64,000 nt of DNA from Bacillota bacterium. Its GTDB lineage: Bacteria; Bacillota; Clostridia; Christensenellales; SZUA-584. Below, piece after piece: positions 18,594 to 26,814 of the stretch. Location: positions 18,990-82,989 of the forward strand of contig JAEWTL010000039.1 of the NCBI GenBank assembly GCA_023459495.1. The letters are read 5' to 3'. A program made the position numbers and the translations under genes. The notes beneath the pieces are model-generated. The model saw only the letters and a list, made by a program, of their open reading frames with translations, did no database searches and was not told the origin of the DNA. Each line of letters starts with the position of its first letter. The first letter of the stretch is position 1.

Positions 18594-19699
18594 AATGCCT
18601 CCCTCACAGCCGATACCACAGCGGCGCACTGCGCCTCCGTCAGCCCAGCATATACGGGCAGCCGCAGCAGGCATTCGCTCACGCGCTGCGTCACAGGCAG
18701 GTCGTCCGGTTTGTATCCCAGCTTCGCACCCATCGCGGAGGCATGCAGCGGCATATAGTGGAAGTGTGCGGCGATGCCCTGATCGGCCAAATGCATCCTT
18801 ACTCGCTCGCGCGCCGTGTGATCTGCGAACAGCAGATAGAATACGTGGCCGTTATCCTCGTTTTCGGGTTGAACAGGCGACAGCGCGAACCCTAGGCGGT
18901 TTGCATCTTCCGTCAGTGCCGCACGGTAATAATCGCACACCTTCCGGTGCAACTGCGTGATCTCCGCCTCCCGTTCCAGCTGCGCGCATAGCAGCGCCGC
19001 GCATAGGTTCGGCATGGCTACGTTGAGCCCTGAGGTCTGCCACGTGTAGCTGTCGACCTCGCCACGCAGAAAGGCCGCGCGGTCTGTGCCGTTGTCGTAT
19101 ATCGTCTGCAAGCGCTCAATGAGGCCCGCGTGCTTTTCGTCCACGAGCAACGCGCCACCCTCCCCCGCCGAGATACTCTTGGTTTCGTGGAAGCTCAGTA
19201 TCCCTGCGTCGGCGATGCCACCAAGCGGTTGCCCCCTGTGCCTTGCGCCGAAAGACAACGCCGCATCCTCGATGATAAGGCGACCAACGCACCGTTGCAT
19301 CAGTGCGTCCATATCAGGTGAAGAACCACCATAATGCGTCACCGAAACGCAAGCCGTATGTTTCGTGATCTTGTATCCCGCGCCCTCAATATCCATCGTC
19401 AGCGTGGCTTCTTCGATGTCTGCGAACACCGGAGTCAACCCAGTGTGCATCGCTGCGTTGGCGCACGACGGAAACGTAAACGACGGCATGACGAGCTCGC
19501 CGCCCGGCTGCAGATCCAGCCCCGCAAAAAGCAGCTCGAATGCGGCCGAACCGCTTGTCGTCAGGAATACCCTGCGGCCCGGAAACCGGCTTTCCAGCAT
19601 CGCTGTGGCCTGTGGGCGAAATTCTTTGCCGTTCAATGCTTCATGTACGGCCTGCGCCTCGTGCTCGCCGTAATATGTCTGTTTAAACGGAATTTTCAT
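18590..19699 (-). CDS. Sugar aminotransferase, DegT/DnrJ/EryC1/StrS (WecE/ArnB-like)
   Basis: 369 residues from the ATG at 19697-19699, overlapping the upstream stop (ATGA). The start MKIPFKQTYYGEHEAQAV is typical of WecE (RffA). PLP-binding features: SGSAAFELLF near the N-terminus, PSFTFPSCANAAMHTGLTP, the DIEEATL strand and the Schiff-base lysine in SFHETKSISAGEGGAL. It should transaminate a nucleotide 4-keto sugar, giving a 4-amino sugar. Neither 4,6-dehydratase nor thymidylyltransferase is in the window, so the keto sugar must come from elsewhere. Confidence 0.9.
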   Translation of the reverse strand: MKIPFKQTYYGEHEAQAVHEALNGKEFRPQATAMLESRFPGRRVFLTTSGSAAFELLFAGLDLQPGGELVMPSFTFPSCANAAMHTGLTPVFADIEEATLTMDIEGAGYKITKHTACVSVTHYGGSSPDMDALMQRCVGRLIIEDAALSFGARHRGQPLGGIADAGILSFHETKSISAGEGGALLVDEKHAGLIERLQTIYDNGTDRAAFLRGEVDSYTWQTSGLNVAMPNLCAALLCAQLEREAEITQLHRKVCDYYRAALTEDANRLGFALSPVQPENEDNGHVFYLLFADHTARERVRMHLADQGIAAHFHYMPLHASAMGAKLGYKPDDLPVTQRVSECLLRLPVYAGLTEAQCAAVVSAVREAL

Positions 19700-21228
19700 T
19701 CGTCCTCCCTGTCCACGCGGTATACGGTCACCATCCAATCCTGGTCGTCCATGTGGTCCGTGATGCGCATGGCATAGGGCGAGGTGAACGAGACTACCGG
19801 AGTGCAGCGCTCCGCGAGAAACTGCTGCATATCTTCGTAGTACGGATACAAATTACCGTACATGATGTTCCACACGGGTCGATGCTGATAGATGTAGTCC
19901 ATCTCCTCCGGGTAGATGATATATTCGATGCCGCGCGAATTGATGTACTCTTCGAAGGTCAACCCGCTCTGCTCCAGATATTCGAGGTTACGGTAGTCGA
20001 GCAGCTGGCCAGCGTCAAACGCGTACTCGGCGTTGAGATTGGCAAGCACCTTTGCATCGGACGGTACGGACGCGCGAATATCACTCAGGTAGTCACTATA
20101 ATCGTTGTTGAGATACGGTACTACCGACCATGCCGATATCGCGACCACCGCCGCGCCGAGCAACACTGCGGGCAGCTGTCCCCACCGTTTGAGCAGTTTA
20201 TCCAGAAGCGCGAAGATGAGTAGATACCCCAGCGGGAATATCAGAATCACACCGGGCTGCGAATACCGCCCAATCAGGATAAAGCCCGCGTTAACTGCTA
20301 TAAGCGGCAACAGGAGGCGCAAAACCGTATGGTCTTTGAAAGCGTACACGACCGCACCCAGCACAGCCAAAGCAAAACCGATCAATTGAGGTTGGATGGG
20401 CGGCGTATAATACGTGCCGCTCACCTGCAGGAACAGCTTGACGTAATACATCGGAAACGCCGCGATCTTCTCCCCGAATGACATCCCCGCGCCGAGCGCC
20501 TCACCGACTGTAGCGTAGTGTATGAAGAATTCATTGTCAAATGAGAGGCTTAATCCCACGAACACCGCCGCGCATCCCGCCACCACGCCGACCAGTATCA
20601 ACAGATTGCGCAGCTTCATCTGCCTGCGCGCGACATAGTACAGATACAGACTGCCCGCGACCAGCGCCACAATCAGGCTGTTGGGATGGATGCCTACGCA
20701 GAGCCCTGTCATCATTCCCACAACGATATCGCGCTTCCAATTCCAGACTTCCGCATGGCGCAGGATATAATAAATCACGGCCAGTATGCCAAACGCGATG
20801 ATAATATCCTGCCGCGCAAAATGCGACGCGTACAGAAACTGCACATCGAGTGAGAGAATCACCGTGAGGATGAGCGACTTCACTTTTGATCCAGATAGCA
20901 GCTGTGCGATACGGTAGACAAGATACAGCGCCGCCGTGCCGAAGACCAGCGAAAGCAGCCGAACCGCGAACAGGTTGTAGCCAAACACCGCAATGAATGT
21001 CATCTGCATCAGATGGAACAGCGTCTTGATGGCATGCGGGTAACGGGGCCACAGATCAAAAAACAGCTCGGTTGCGTCAAGACCGCCGGTGGTCATGGCG
21101 CGTGTGAGCCCGGACAGCCACGATTCGTCTGAATGCATAAACGGGAACTTGTCCAATATGAATAGACTGAGCCCAAAGTAAACAGCGAGGTATATCCATA
21201 TCACATTTTTGGCGAGCCGTTTTTTCAT
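19696..21228 (-). CDS. Multi-pass membrane glycosyltransferase (GT39/GT83, ArnT/PMT-like)
   Basis: 510 residues from the ATG at 21226-21228 (AAGGA four nt upstream); an ATG at 21243 coincides with the likely transcription start. About 10-12 membrane helices. The first extracellular loop has the HSDESWLSG motif with the catalytic-type Asp-Glu pair of GT-C enzymes, followed by FDLWPRYPHAIKTLFHLMQM. A C-terminal soluble domain of roughly 110 residues faces outside. Enzymes of this class move a sugar from a polyprenyl-phosphate donor to a lipid, polymer or protein on the outer face. It leads the four-gene operon; acceptor unknown. Confidence 0.85.
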   Translation of the reverse strand: MKKRLAKNVIWIYLAVYFGLSLFILDKFPFMHSDESWLSGLTRAMTTGGLDATELFFDLWPRYPHAIKTLFHLMQMTFIAVFGYNLFAVRLLSLVFGTAALYLVYRIAQLLSGSKVKSLILTVILSLDVQFLYASHFARQDIIIAFGILAVIYYILRHAEVWNWKRDIVVGMMTGLCVGIHPNSLIVALVAGSLYLYYVARRQMKLRNLLILVGVVAGCAAVFVGLSLSFDNEFFIHYATVGEALGAGMSFGEKIAAFPMYYVKLFLQVSGTYYTPPIQPQLIGFALAVLGAVVYAFKDHTVLRLLLPLIAVNAGFILIGRYSQPGVILIFPLGYLLIFALLDKLLKRWGQLPAVLLGAAVVAISAWSVVPYLNNDYSDYLSDIRASVPSDAKVLANLNAEYAFDAGQLLDYRNLEYLEQSGLTFEEYINSRGIEYIIYPEEMDYIYQHRPVWNIMYGNLYPYYEDMQQFLAERCTPVVSFTSPYAMRITDHMDDQDWMVTVYRVDREDE

Positions 21229-21249
21229 CTTGTCCTTTTCCATACCTTC

Positions 21250-21274
21250 ATTATATCATAACCTGCTTACCAAA
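21250..21274 (-). promoter_or_regulatory. Putative promoter of the ArnT-like/aminotransferase operon
   Basis: On the reverse strand a perfect TATAAT at 21250-21255 lies about 12 nt before the upstream ATG (21243), so transcription would start at or inside that codon; this supports the ATG at 21228. The -35 is poor (ATTCTT or TTCTTT, spacing 16-17). It directly follows the terminator of the rhodanese operon. Confidence 0.4.
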
Positions 21275-21276
21275 GA

Positions 21277-21306
21277 ATAAGCCCCCACATCGCTGCAGGG
21301 GCTTAT
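21277..21306 (-). terminator. Rho-independent terminator of the sulfur-relay operon
   Basis: A 9-bp perfect stem (21277-21285 with 21298-21306, ATAAGCCCC/GGGGCTTAT) and 12-nt loop, 14 nt past the stop of the four-domain rhodanese gene. The T-run on the reverse strand is short (TCTTT). Confidence 0.65.
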
Positions 21307-21319
21307 ACCATTCAGGAAA

Positions 21320-22957
21320 TTAGTCGGTCACTACCGGAAGCGAATCCGCGTTCCAGCCGTTGTTCATGCCACCCTTGAGCGAGACTGCATTGAAGCCGAG
21401 CATACGAAGCACTGCAACCGTCTGGCCCGCTGTCTGGCCCGTGTAGCAGGTCACGATGATCTGCTGGCCTGTCGGCAGCGCTGAGAAATCCATACCTGCA
21501 CCAAACGGAATGTTGATCGCGCCAGCGATGTGGCCTTCCGCATACGCATCAGCCTGCCGGACGTCAACCACGGTTACCGAACCCGCATCAACCAGTGCCT
21601 GCGCGTCGGTATCAGCGATCTGGAAGTTGCCGTTGTCCGCCGCATCCGTGAAGTACTGCGCCACCACCGGCAGCAGGAACGGATCGAACGTTGCGCCCGC
21701 ATCCGGCAGCTCATTCGCCGTGGTGTCGATGTAGGCTTCAAAGCCTTCCACCTGGGAAATGCCGTTGTTGTAGCCGGACTGCACAGAGTACGCTTCAATC
21801 CCCAGCATCCGGAGCAGCGCCACAGTCTGGCCAGCCGTTTGGCCCGTGTAGCAGTAAATGTACACCGGCTTGTCGGTCGGCAGCATGCCCACCTTTGCCG
21901 TCAGGTCCGCACCCCACGAAGCGAGGTAAGCGCCCTTAATGTGGCCTTCGCCGTACACATCCGCCTGACGGATATCGACGATGAACAGGTCTTCACCCGC
22001 GTCGATCTTCGCAAACAGGTCTTCAGTTTTAATCACCGGGTTTGCGAAACCTTCCGCAAAGTACGCGTTAGCTGCAGCGGCTTTCACCATGGGAACCCAG
22101 CCGTTGTTCATGCCGCCCTTGAGCGACCATGCGTTGTAGCCCAGCGCGCGCATCACAGCCACAGTTTGGCCCGCGGTCTGGCCGGTATAGCAGGTGACGA
22201 CGATCTGCTGGTCGGTCGGCAGAGCCGAGAAATCCATGCCCTGGCCAAACGGGATGTTGATCGCGCCATCCACATGAGCGGTGTCGTAATCAGCAGCCTG
22301 ACGGACGTCCACAAACGTCACATCGCCCGCTTCGATCAGCGGCTTGGCATCGGCAGCAGCGATCTGGAAGTTGCCATTGTCCGCAACGGAGTTGAAGTAT
22401 TCCTGCACGTAGGCCAGCACGTCCGCATCAAACGTTGCACCCGCATCCGGCAGTTCGTTGGCAGTCGTATCGACGTAGGCTTCGAAGCCCTCCGTCTTTG
22501 CAATGCCGTTGGTGTAGCCCGACTGCACCGAGTACGCATCCACTCCGAGCATCCGGAGCAGCGCAACGGTCTGGCCGGCTGTCTGGCCCGTGTAGCAGTA
22601 GACGTACACCGGCTGGTCGGTCGGCAGCATGGAAACCTTCTCAGCAAGGTCCGAACCCCACGCAGCGAGGTAAGCACCTTTGAGGTGGCTTTCACCATAC
22701 ACATCCGCCTGGCGGATATCGAGGATGAAGGGCGTCTCAGAGTCCATCAGCGCGAACAGATCCGCCGGTTTAATGACCGGGTTGGCTTCGAAGTTCGCAA
22801 AGTAGCCTTCAGCAGCAGCCTTGACGCTGTCTACATCGGCCGGCTGGGACTGTTCCGCCGAGGTTCCGGCAGAAGTTTCAGCCGGTTCCTTCGCGCCGCA
22901 GGCAACCATGGAAAACACCATCGCGACTGCGAGCATTGCAATCAGTATCTTTTTCAT
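21320..22957 (-). CDS. Exported lipoprotein with four tandem rhodanese domains
   Basis: 545 residues. Signal peptide with lipobox MVACGAKE (Cys20), then four rhodanese domains with active-site cysteines in identical CYTGQTAGQTV loops near residues 120, 255, 375 and 510. Domains 1 and 3 match closely (DIRQADVYGE, YSVQSGY) and so do 2 and 4 (NIPFG, LKGGMNNGW), so the protein arose by duplicating a two-domain module; linkers with TTANELPDAGATFD are repeated too. All four cysteines are kept. The loops read CxxGxT, not the commoner CxxGxR. Anchored outside the membrane, it should bind or shuttle sulfane sulfur. Last gene of the operon; AAAGGAGAG precedes the ATG. Confidence 0.92.
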   Translation of the reverse strand: MKKILIAMLAVAMVFSMVACGAKEPAETSAGTSAEQSQPADVDSVKAAAEGYFANFEANPVIKPADLFALMDSETPFILDIRQADVYGESHLKGAYLAAWGSDLAEKVSMLPTDQPVYVYCYTGQTAGQTVALLRMLGVDAYSVQSGYTNGIAKTEGFEAYVDTTANELPDAGATFDADVLAYVQEYFNSVADNGNFQIAAADAKPLIEAGDVTFVDVRQAADYDTAHVDGAINIPFGQGMDFSALPTDQQIVVTCYTGQTAGQTVAVMRALGYNAWSLKGGMNNGWVPMVKAAAANAYFAEGFANPVIKTEDLFAKIDAGEDLFIVDIRQADVYGEGHIKGAYLASWGADLTAKVGMLPTDKPVYIYCYTGQTAGQTVALLRMLGIEAYSVQSGYNNGISQVEGFEAYIDTTANELPDAGATFDPFLLPVVAQYFTDAADNGNFQIADTDAQALVDAGSVTVVDVRQADAYAEGHIAGAINIPFGAGMDFSALPTGQQIIVTCYTGQTAGQTVAVLRMLGFNAVSLKGGMNNGWNADSLPVVTD

Positions 22958-22989
22958 AAACTCTCTCCTTTGATTTTTTGACCTATTAA

Positions 22990-23904
22990 TTAGGAAGCAT
23001 CCTGCTTCGAGGGAGCTACGGAATCGGTGGGCGCTTCCACCTCATTGTTCGCGCTGTACTCCAGCCACGAACCGTCGTACACGCGCACCTCGGAATATCC
23101 GGCATCCTTCAGCGCGGTATACATCTGCGCCGCCCGCACGCCGGATTTGCAGTACACGATGAGCTTCATGTCGGGCAGTATACCCTTGCTGATAAACGTG
23201 CTCTGCATGTCCATCGGGCTCTTGTACTCGCCGCTCGGATAGTTGGTCCAGGAGTATTCAATATGCACCGCACCCGGGATCATCCCTTCGGCGACTTCCG
23301 CATCGGTACGCACATCAATGATTACCAGTCCATCTTCCGGATTGTTGAGCTTGGCATTAATGTAATCCATGCTCGCGTAAAGGGTCTTTTGCCGCTCGCC
23401 CGCCGTATAGGTAGCTGCGGGCAGCGTTGCGGCCGTTGCAGAGTCCTTGCCGCCAGCCTTCAGCAGATATTCCAATCCGCCGCTGACCACGCGCACGTTG
23501 AAGTTGCCGAACATGTTGAGCGTCCACTGTACGCGGGCCGCCTGCATATTGGTCTCCACACCGTCCGCGTTCTTGCTGTTGTCATAGATAAGCAGCGTAT
23601 CGTTCTCCGTCAACCCCGCCGCGCCCATCACTTCTTCGATCTGGGCGGCGTCCGGCAGCATGTTCTCATACGGCTCGCTGACCGTAAGCGAGCTCATCGG
23701 TACGTTGACCGCGCCGTCGATATGACTCGCCGCATAGTCCTCCGCGGCCTGCACGTCGACGAGTATCGCGCCGTCCTTAACCATATTCAGCGCCTCTTTG
23801 GCCGTCACGATATACTGCCCGGTTTCCGCGTAGTCGTAGCTCACGCAGCCCGCGGACAGCGCCATCACAGCAACCAGCATCAGCGCTAAAACCGTCTTTT
23901 TCAC
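22990..23904 (-). CDS. Exported two-domain rhodanese (sulfurtransferase) lipoprotein
   Basis: 304 residues from a GTG with AAAGGAGG upstream. Lipobox LSAGCVSYD (Cys20). Two rhodanese domains in the arrangement of thiosulfate/3-mercaptopyruvate sulfurtransferases: the N-terminal domain has the fold motifs ILVDVQAAEDYAASHIDGAV but YDNSKNADG where the active cysteine would be, so it is non-catalytic; the C-terminal domain has VIIDVRTDAEVAEGMIPGA and the active loop VYCKSGVRAAQ, a canonical CxxGxR. It is probably a surface sulfurtransferase acting with the four-domain protein encoded 32 nt downstream. Confidence 0.92.
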   Translation of the reverse strand: MKKTVLALMLVAVMALSAGCVSYDYAETGQYIVTAKEALNMVKDGAILVDVQAAEDYAASHIDGAVNVPMSSLTVSEPYENMLPDAAQIEEVMGAAGLTENDTLLIYDNSKNADGVETNMQAARVQWTLNMFGNFNVRVVSGGLEYLLKAGGKDSATAATLPAATYTAGERQKTLYASMDYINAKLNNPEDGLVIIDVRTDAEVAEGMIPGAVHIEYSWTNYPSGEYKSPMDMQSTFISKGILPDMKLIVYCKSGVRAAQMYTALKDAGYSEVRVYDGSWLEYSANNEVEAPTDSVAPSKQDAS

Positions 23905-23936
23905 GTGATTCCTCCTTTCGCGCCTATCGCAAGCCC

Positions 23937-25145
23937 TTACAGGCTTTCCTCAATGTTCTCTTTGCAGATATTGCTGTTGAGCACCTTTTCCACTTTGCCG
24001 TCCTTGATGATGACGACTGAGGGGCAGCACGTAACGCCGAGGCGTTTGGCAAGCCCGTCAGACTTGTAGGTGTCGATACGGTGGCAGCAGTAATTCTTAT
24101 AGGAATTCTCGATCTCCTCAATCATGGGCAGCATCTCGCGCTGCTCCTTCTCGACCGCGTTGTACACGTACGCCACGCCATCGCCCTTCATGATCTGATG
24201 TTCGAAGATCTCGCTCTCGGCGATGTACTTCTCCGCCATTACGCCCGCTGTCGCCGCGTCGCCCACGCAGGTGGCTACCTGGCGCAGGAACTTCTCGCGA
24301 ACGTCGCCCGCCGCGAATACGCCCGGCGCGTTGGTGCGCATGTTCTCGTCGGTCAGCACATATCCCTTGGGGGTCATATCAATGATGCCCTTGTAGACAT
24401 CCGTGTTTGGGATGTAACCGATGAACAGGAAGCAGGTATAGCAGTCGATGGGGATGATCTCGCCCGACTTCAGATTCTTTAAGTTCACGCGCTCCAACCG
24501 CTCGCCGCCTTCGTAGCTGTCTACGACGGTGTTCCAGTAGAACTCCATCTTGGGATTGGCCAGCGCCGCCGCCTTGGCGATCTCGTTGCAGTCCATCTTG
24601 CCTTCATCGTGGATGATGGAGACCATGACCTTGCTCGCGAACTTTGTCAGGAAGATGCCTTCCTCGATCGCCGCGTCGCCCGAACCGATAACCAGCACTT
24701 CTTTGTCGGTGTTGGCCGCCGCGTCACACGTGGCGCAGAAAGCGATACCCTTGCCGATGAATTGTTCTTCCGTCTCCACGCCCACCACGCGCGGCTTGCT
24801 GCCGTTGCAGATGATGACCGACTTGGCCTCATAGCGCGTACGGAACGTATCTACGATCTTGACGTCGCCCGAGAAATCCACGGACTTCACATTGGTCAGC
24901 TTGAAATCCACGCCGAACTTCTTAGCCTGCTTATGGAACAGATCCATCAGACCGAGGCCGGAAACGCCCTCCGGAAAGCCCGGGTAGTTTTCGATCTCGT
25001 TGGTGTTTGTTGCGATGCCGCCCACGAGCGCCTGTTCAATGATCAGCGTCTTGAGCCTCGCACGACCGCAGTAGATTCCGGCTGTAAGACCCGAAGCGCC
25101 GCCGCCCACGATTACGACATCATATTGTTCAACCTTTTTTTCCAT
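23937..25145 (-). CDS. Thioredoxin-reductase-like flavoprotein fused to a thioredoxin-like domain
   Basis: 402 residues, about 90 longer than standard TrxB. FAD motif VIVGGGASGLTAG, redox pair Cys137/Cys140 in FCATCDAA, a second dinucleotide motif VIGSGDAAIEEG and the FAD C-terminal motif GVFAAGDVREK. The NADPH-recognition HRRxxxRA stretch is missing; the equivalent place reads IIHDEGKMD, so the electron donor may not be NADPH. Residues 315-402 form a thioredoxin-like domain with the cis-Pro segment GVTCCPSVVIIKDG, but no CxxC at the usual place; cysteines occur instead at NYCCHR and TCCP. It sits between permease and rhodanese genes, so it probably handles persulfide or disulfide reduction in sulfur transfer. 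Confidence 0.85.
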   Translation of the reverse strand: MEKKVEQYDVVIVGGGASGLTAGIYCGRARLKTLIIEQALVGGIATNTNEIENYPGFPEGVSGLGLMDLFHKQAKKFGVDFKLTNVKSVDFSGDVKIVDTFRTRYEAKSVIICNGSKPRVVGVETEEQFIGKGIAFCATCDAAANTDKEVLVIGSGDAAIEEGIFLTKFASKVMVSIIHDEGKMDCNEIAKAAALANPKMEFYWNTVVDSYEGGERLERVNLKNLKSGEIIPIDCYTCFLFIGYIPNTDVYKGIIDMTPKGYVLTDENMRTNAPGVFAAGDVREKFLRQVATCVGDAATAGVMAEKYIAESEIFEHQIMKGDGVAYVYNAVEKEQREMLPMIEEIENSYKNYCCHRIDTYKSDGLAKRLGVTCCPSVVIIKDGKVEKVLNSNICKENIEESL

Positions 25146-25160
25146 TATTCCAAGTACCTT

Positions 25161-25709
25161 CTACATAAAGAATTTCGTCAGCAGCTTGCTTCCGAGGATC
25201 GCGCCGAGGAAGATAAATACCGCAAACACCCAGCCGGAAACCGACAGCGAAGCGATGCCGGAAAACAGCGCGCCGATGTTGCAGCCCGCGGCCAGCCGTG
25301 CGCCATAACCCATAAACAGGCCGCCGAGCGCCGCCGCGATCACCTGCTTGAACGATTTAATTTTCTTAAACTTGAATCCCGAAGCCAGCAGAGAAGCCAA
25401 CAACGCGCCTACGATGATTCCGATGTTGCGCCAGCTGCCCGGATCCTTGAGGATGCCCGCCTGCAGCGTCGCCTGTGCGCCGGGGGAACTGAAGTAATAC
25501 CAGTTGTCTACGCTGCCGCCGAAGAGCTGATAGAGCCAAGCGCCCCAATTGGCAAATGTGCCCGATACGCCCCACGGGTTGCCCGTGGAAGCGAGCGTGA
25601 CGATCTGGAAGAACGACAGCAATAGCGCACCCGTAATATACGGGAAAGCGTCTTTAAACCACTTCTGATAGGTCTCGTTGTTTTTGAGCTTATCAAAAAA
25701 TGCTTTCAA
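25161..25709 (-). CDS. YeeE/YedE-family sulfur permease, C-terminal half
   Basis: 182 residues from a TTG with AGGAGGTG upstream (ATG alternatives would truncate the conserved start). About five membrane helices. The motif GARLAAGCNIGALFSGIA near residue 140 matches the cysteine-containing second repeat of YeeE/YedE (TsuA) permeases, which move thiosulfate or related sulfur anions. The partner carrying the first repeat is encoded two genes upstream, with TusA between, so the two probably assemble as one transporter. Confidence 0.85.
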   Translation of the reverse strand: MKAFFDKLKNNETYQKWFKDAFPYITGALLLSFFQIVTLASTGNPWGVSGTFANWGAWLYQLFGGSVDNWYYFSSPGAQATLQAGILKDPGSWRNIGIIVGALLASLLASGFKFKKIKSFKQVIAAALGGLFMGYGARLAAGCNIGALFSGIASLSVSGWVFAVFIFLGAILGSKLLTKFFM

Positions 25710-25743
25710 ACCTTCACCTCCTGCCGCAAAGTGCGGCTGAGCT

Positions 25744-25971
25744 TCAAACCTTTTCGATGATGAGATCCCACTCGCCGTCGTCTACTTCTTCGATTTCCAC
25801 GTTGTGTCCCTGCTTACGCGCCCACTCAGGAACATTCTTCATTGCGCAGCTATGATCGATATGGACGATCAGCACATCACCAGCAGCGAGCTTCTCAAGA
25901 GCCTTTTCGGTTTTAATCAACGGAACAGGGCAAGCCTCTCCCATGCAATCCAGTTCAACTTCTTTAGCCAT
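25744..25971 (-). CDS. TusA/SirA-like sulfur carrier protein
   Basis: 75 residues from the ATG at 25969-25971; the upstream ATG at 25986 is part of the ribosome-binding site (ATGGAGG). TusA fold with the persulfide-carrying Cys in LDCMGEACPVPLIKTEKAL (the CPxP motif) and HIDHSCAMKNVPEWA. In TsuA/TsuB systems a TusA homologue accepts sulfur at the cytoplasmic mouth of the YeeE channel; here its gene is placed between the two permease halves. Confidence 0.92.
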   Translation of the reverse strand: MAKEVELDCMGEACPVPLIKTEKALEKLAAGDVLIVHIDHSCAMKNVPEWARKQGHNVEIEEVDDGEWDLIIEKV

Positions 25972-26017
25972 TTTTGTATCCTCCATTAATTTTTTAGTTT
26001 TTAATTGGGTTTAAGCC

Positions 26018-26710
26018 TTACACTTCTTTTTTGCGGTTTCCCCATTTATGCGCGATCCAGAAGACTACCGCAATGAGGGCTAGGTTTGCCAGCAGACCGC
26101 CTAACCAGCCCATGTAATCGGGCAGGAATATGCGCGGAGCCGATACGATGAAGTTACGTTCCCACCAGCCGTAGTTAAGTGCGCCCAAAAGGGAGCCGAC
26201 GACGAAGAAGAACAGCGAAATCAGCTGCATCCAGAAGCCTTCACCCACGCGCATCAACGTACCGGAGGCACAGCCGCCCGCGATAACCATGCCGATACCG
26301 AACAGGAACGCTCCGACGCCCGTCGCCAGACTGACCGGCGCAACATAGCTCTGTCCGGGGATGGTCAGGCCAGCGGATGCGTAGCCGTACTTGATAGCGG
26401 TAAATCCGACGCTCGTTACGGCAAATGCGATGAGCACAGCCTTGGTAACGGAGGTGCTGCCGGTGAGATACGGGTCGCGCAGTGATGCCGTGAAGCAAAA
26501 CCTCGATCTTTGCAGTATGATGCCAAAAGCGATGCCCGTGATCCAGTACAGCGCGAGCGTGTCCTTTACAAACGTCAGCCAGACAGCGACGCCGATCACC
26601 GCCAGCGCCAGCACAAACGCGATGGGCAGCTGGTTTTTCTTTTTCTTCTTCTTTTTACCGCCGGTCCGTTCGGATGCGCGTGGAGTTCTGACTGTGGTTT
26701 CTTCCGACAC
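26018..26710 (-). CDS. YeeE/YedE-family sulfur permease, N-terminal half
   Basis: 230 residues from a GTG with AAGGAAG upstream. A cytoplasmic head with seven consecutive lysines (residues 19-25) precedes about six membrane helices. It carries the first-repeat signatures GIILQRSRFCFTASLRDPYL and AGGCASGTLMRVGEG, with the conserved cysteines of YeeE/TsuA permeases. First gene of the six-gene operon, divergent from the LysR gene. Known split YeeE pairs exist (PmpA/PmpB-like), but these halves are longer and a TusA gene separates them. Confidence 0.88.
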   Translation of the reverse strand: MSEETTVRTPRASERTGGKKKKKKKNQLPIAFVLALAVIGVAVWLTFVKDTLALYWITGIAFGIILQRSRFCFTASLRDPYLTGSTSVTKAVLIAFAVTSVGFTAIKYGYASAGLTIPGQSYVAPVSLATGVGAFLFGIGMVIAGGCASGTLMRVGEGFWMQLISLFFFVVGSLLGALNYGWWERNFIVSAPRIFLPDYMGWLGGLLANLALIAVVFWIAHKWGNRKKEV

Positions 26711-26726
26711 TATAACACTTCCTTTC

Positions 26727-26764
26727 CTTTGTTAATTTTGTATCAATCTTTCTTTGTTAATTTT
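26727..26764. repeat. Two direct repeats in the leader of the sulfur operon
   Basis: CTTTGTTAATTTT occurs at 26727-26739 and again at 26752-26764, spaced 25 bp (about 2.4 helical turns), just upstream of the YeeE-N start. Could be regulator sites on one face of the DNA or leader-RNA elements; function unknown. Confidence 0.5.
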
Positions 26765-26799
26765 ATCACAGGTCAATGCCCATGACCTAACGCGTATTT

Positions 26800-26814
26800 C
26801 TTATACAGTATAAG
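26800..26814. promoter_or_regulatory. Candidate LysR-type operator between the sulfur operon and its LysR gene
   Basis: A perfect palindrome CTTATAC-A-GTATAAG containing a T-N11-A core (26801-26813), the general LysR-box form. It lies 90 nt upstream of the YeeE-N start and 297 nt upstream of the LysR start. More AT palindromes (ACATATATGT at 26854-26863) follow. The remaining intergenic DNA to 27110 contains no gene I can support. Confidence 0.45.

Noticed and set aside
21530..22981. 483-codon plus-strand open frame opposite the four-rhodanese gene
   Set aside because: It is the antisense shadow of a repetitive, codon-biased gene: no ribosome-binding site, no recognisable product, and the reverse-strand protein has a lipobox and four conserved domains.
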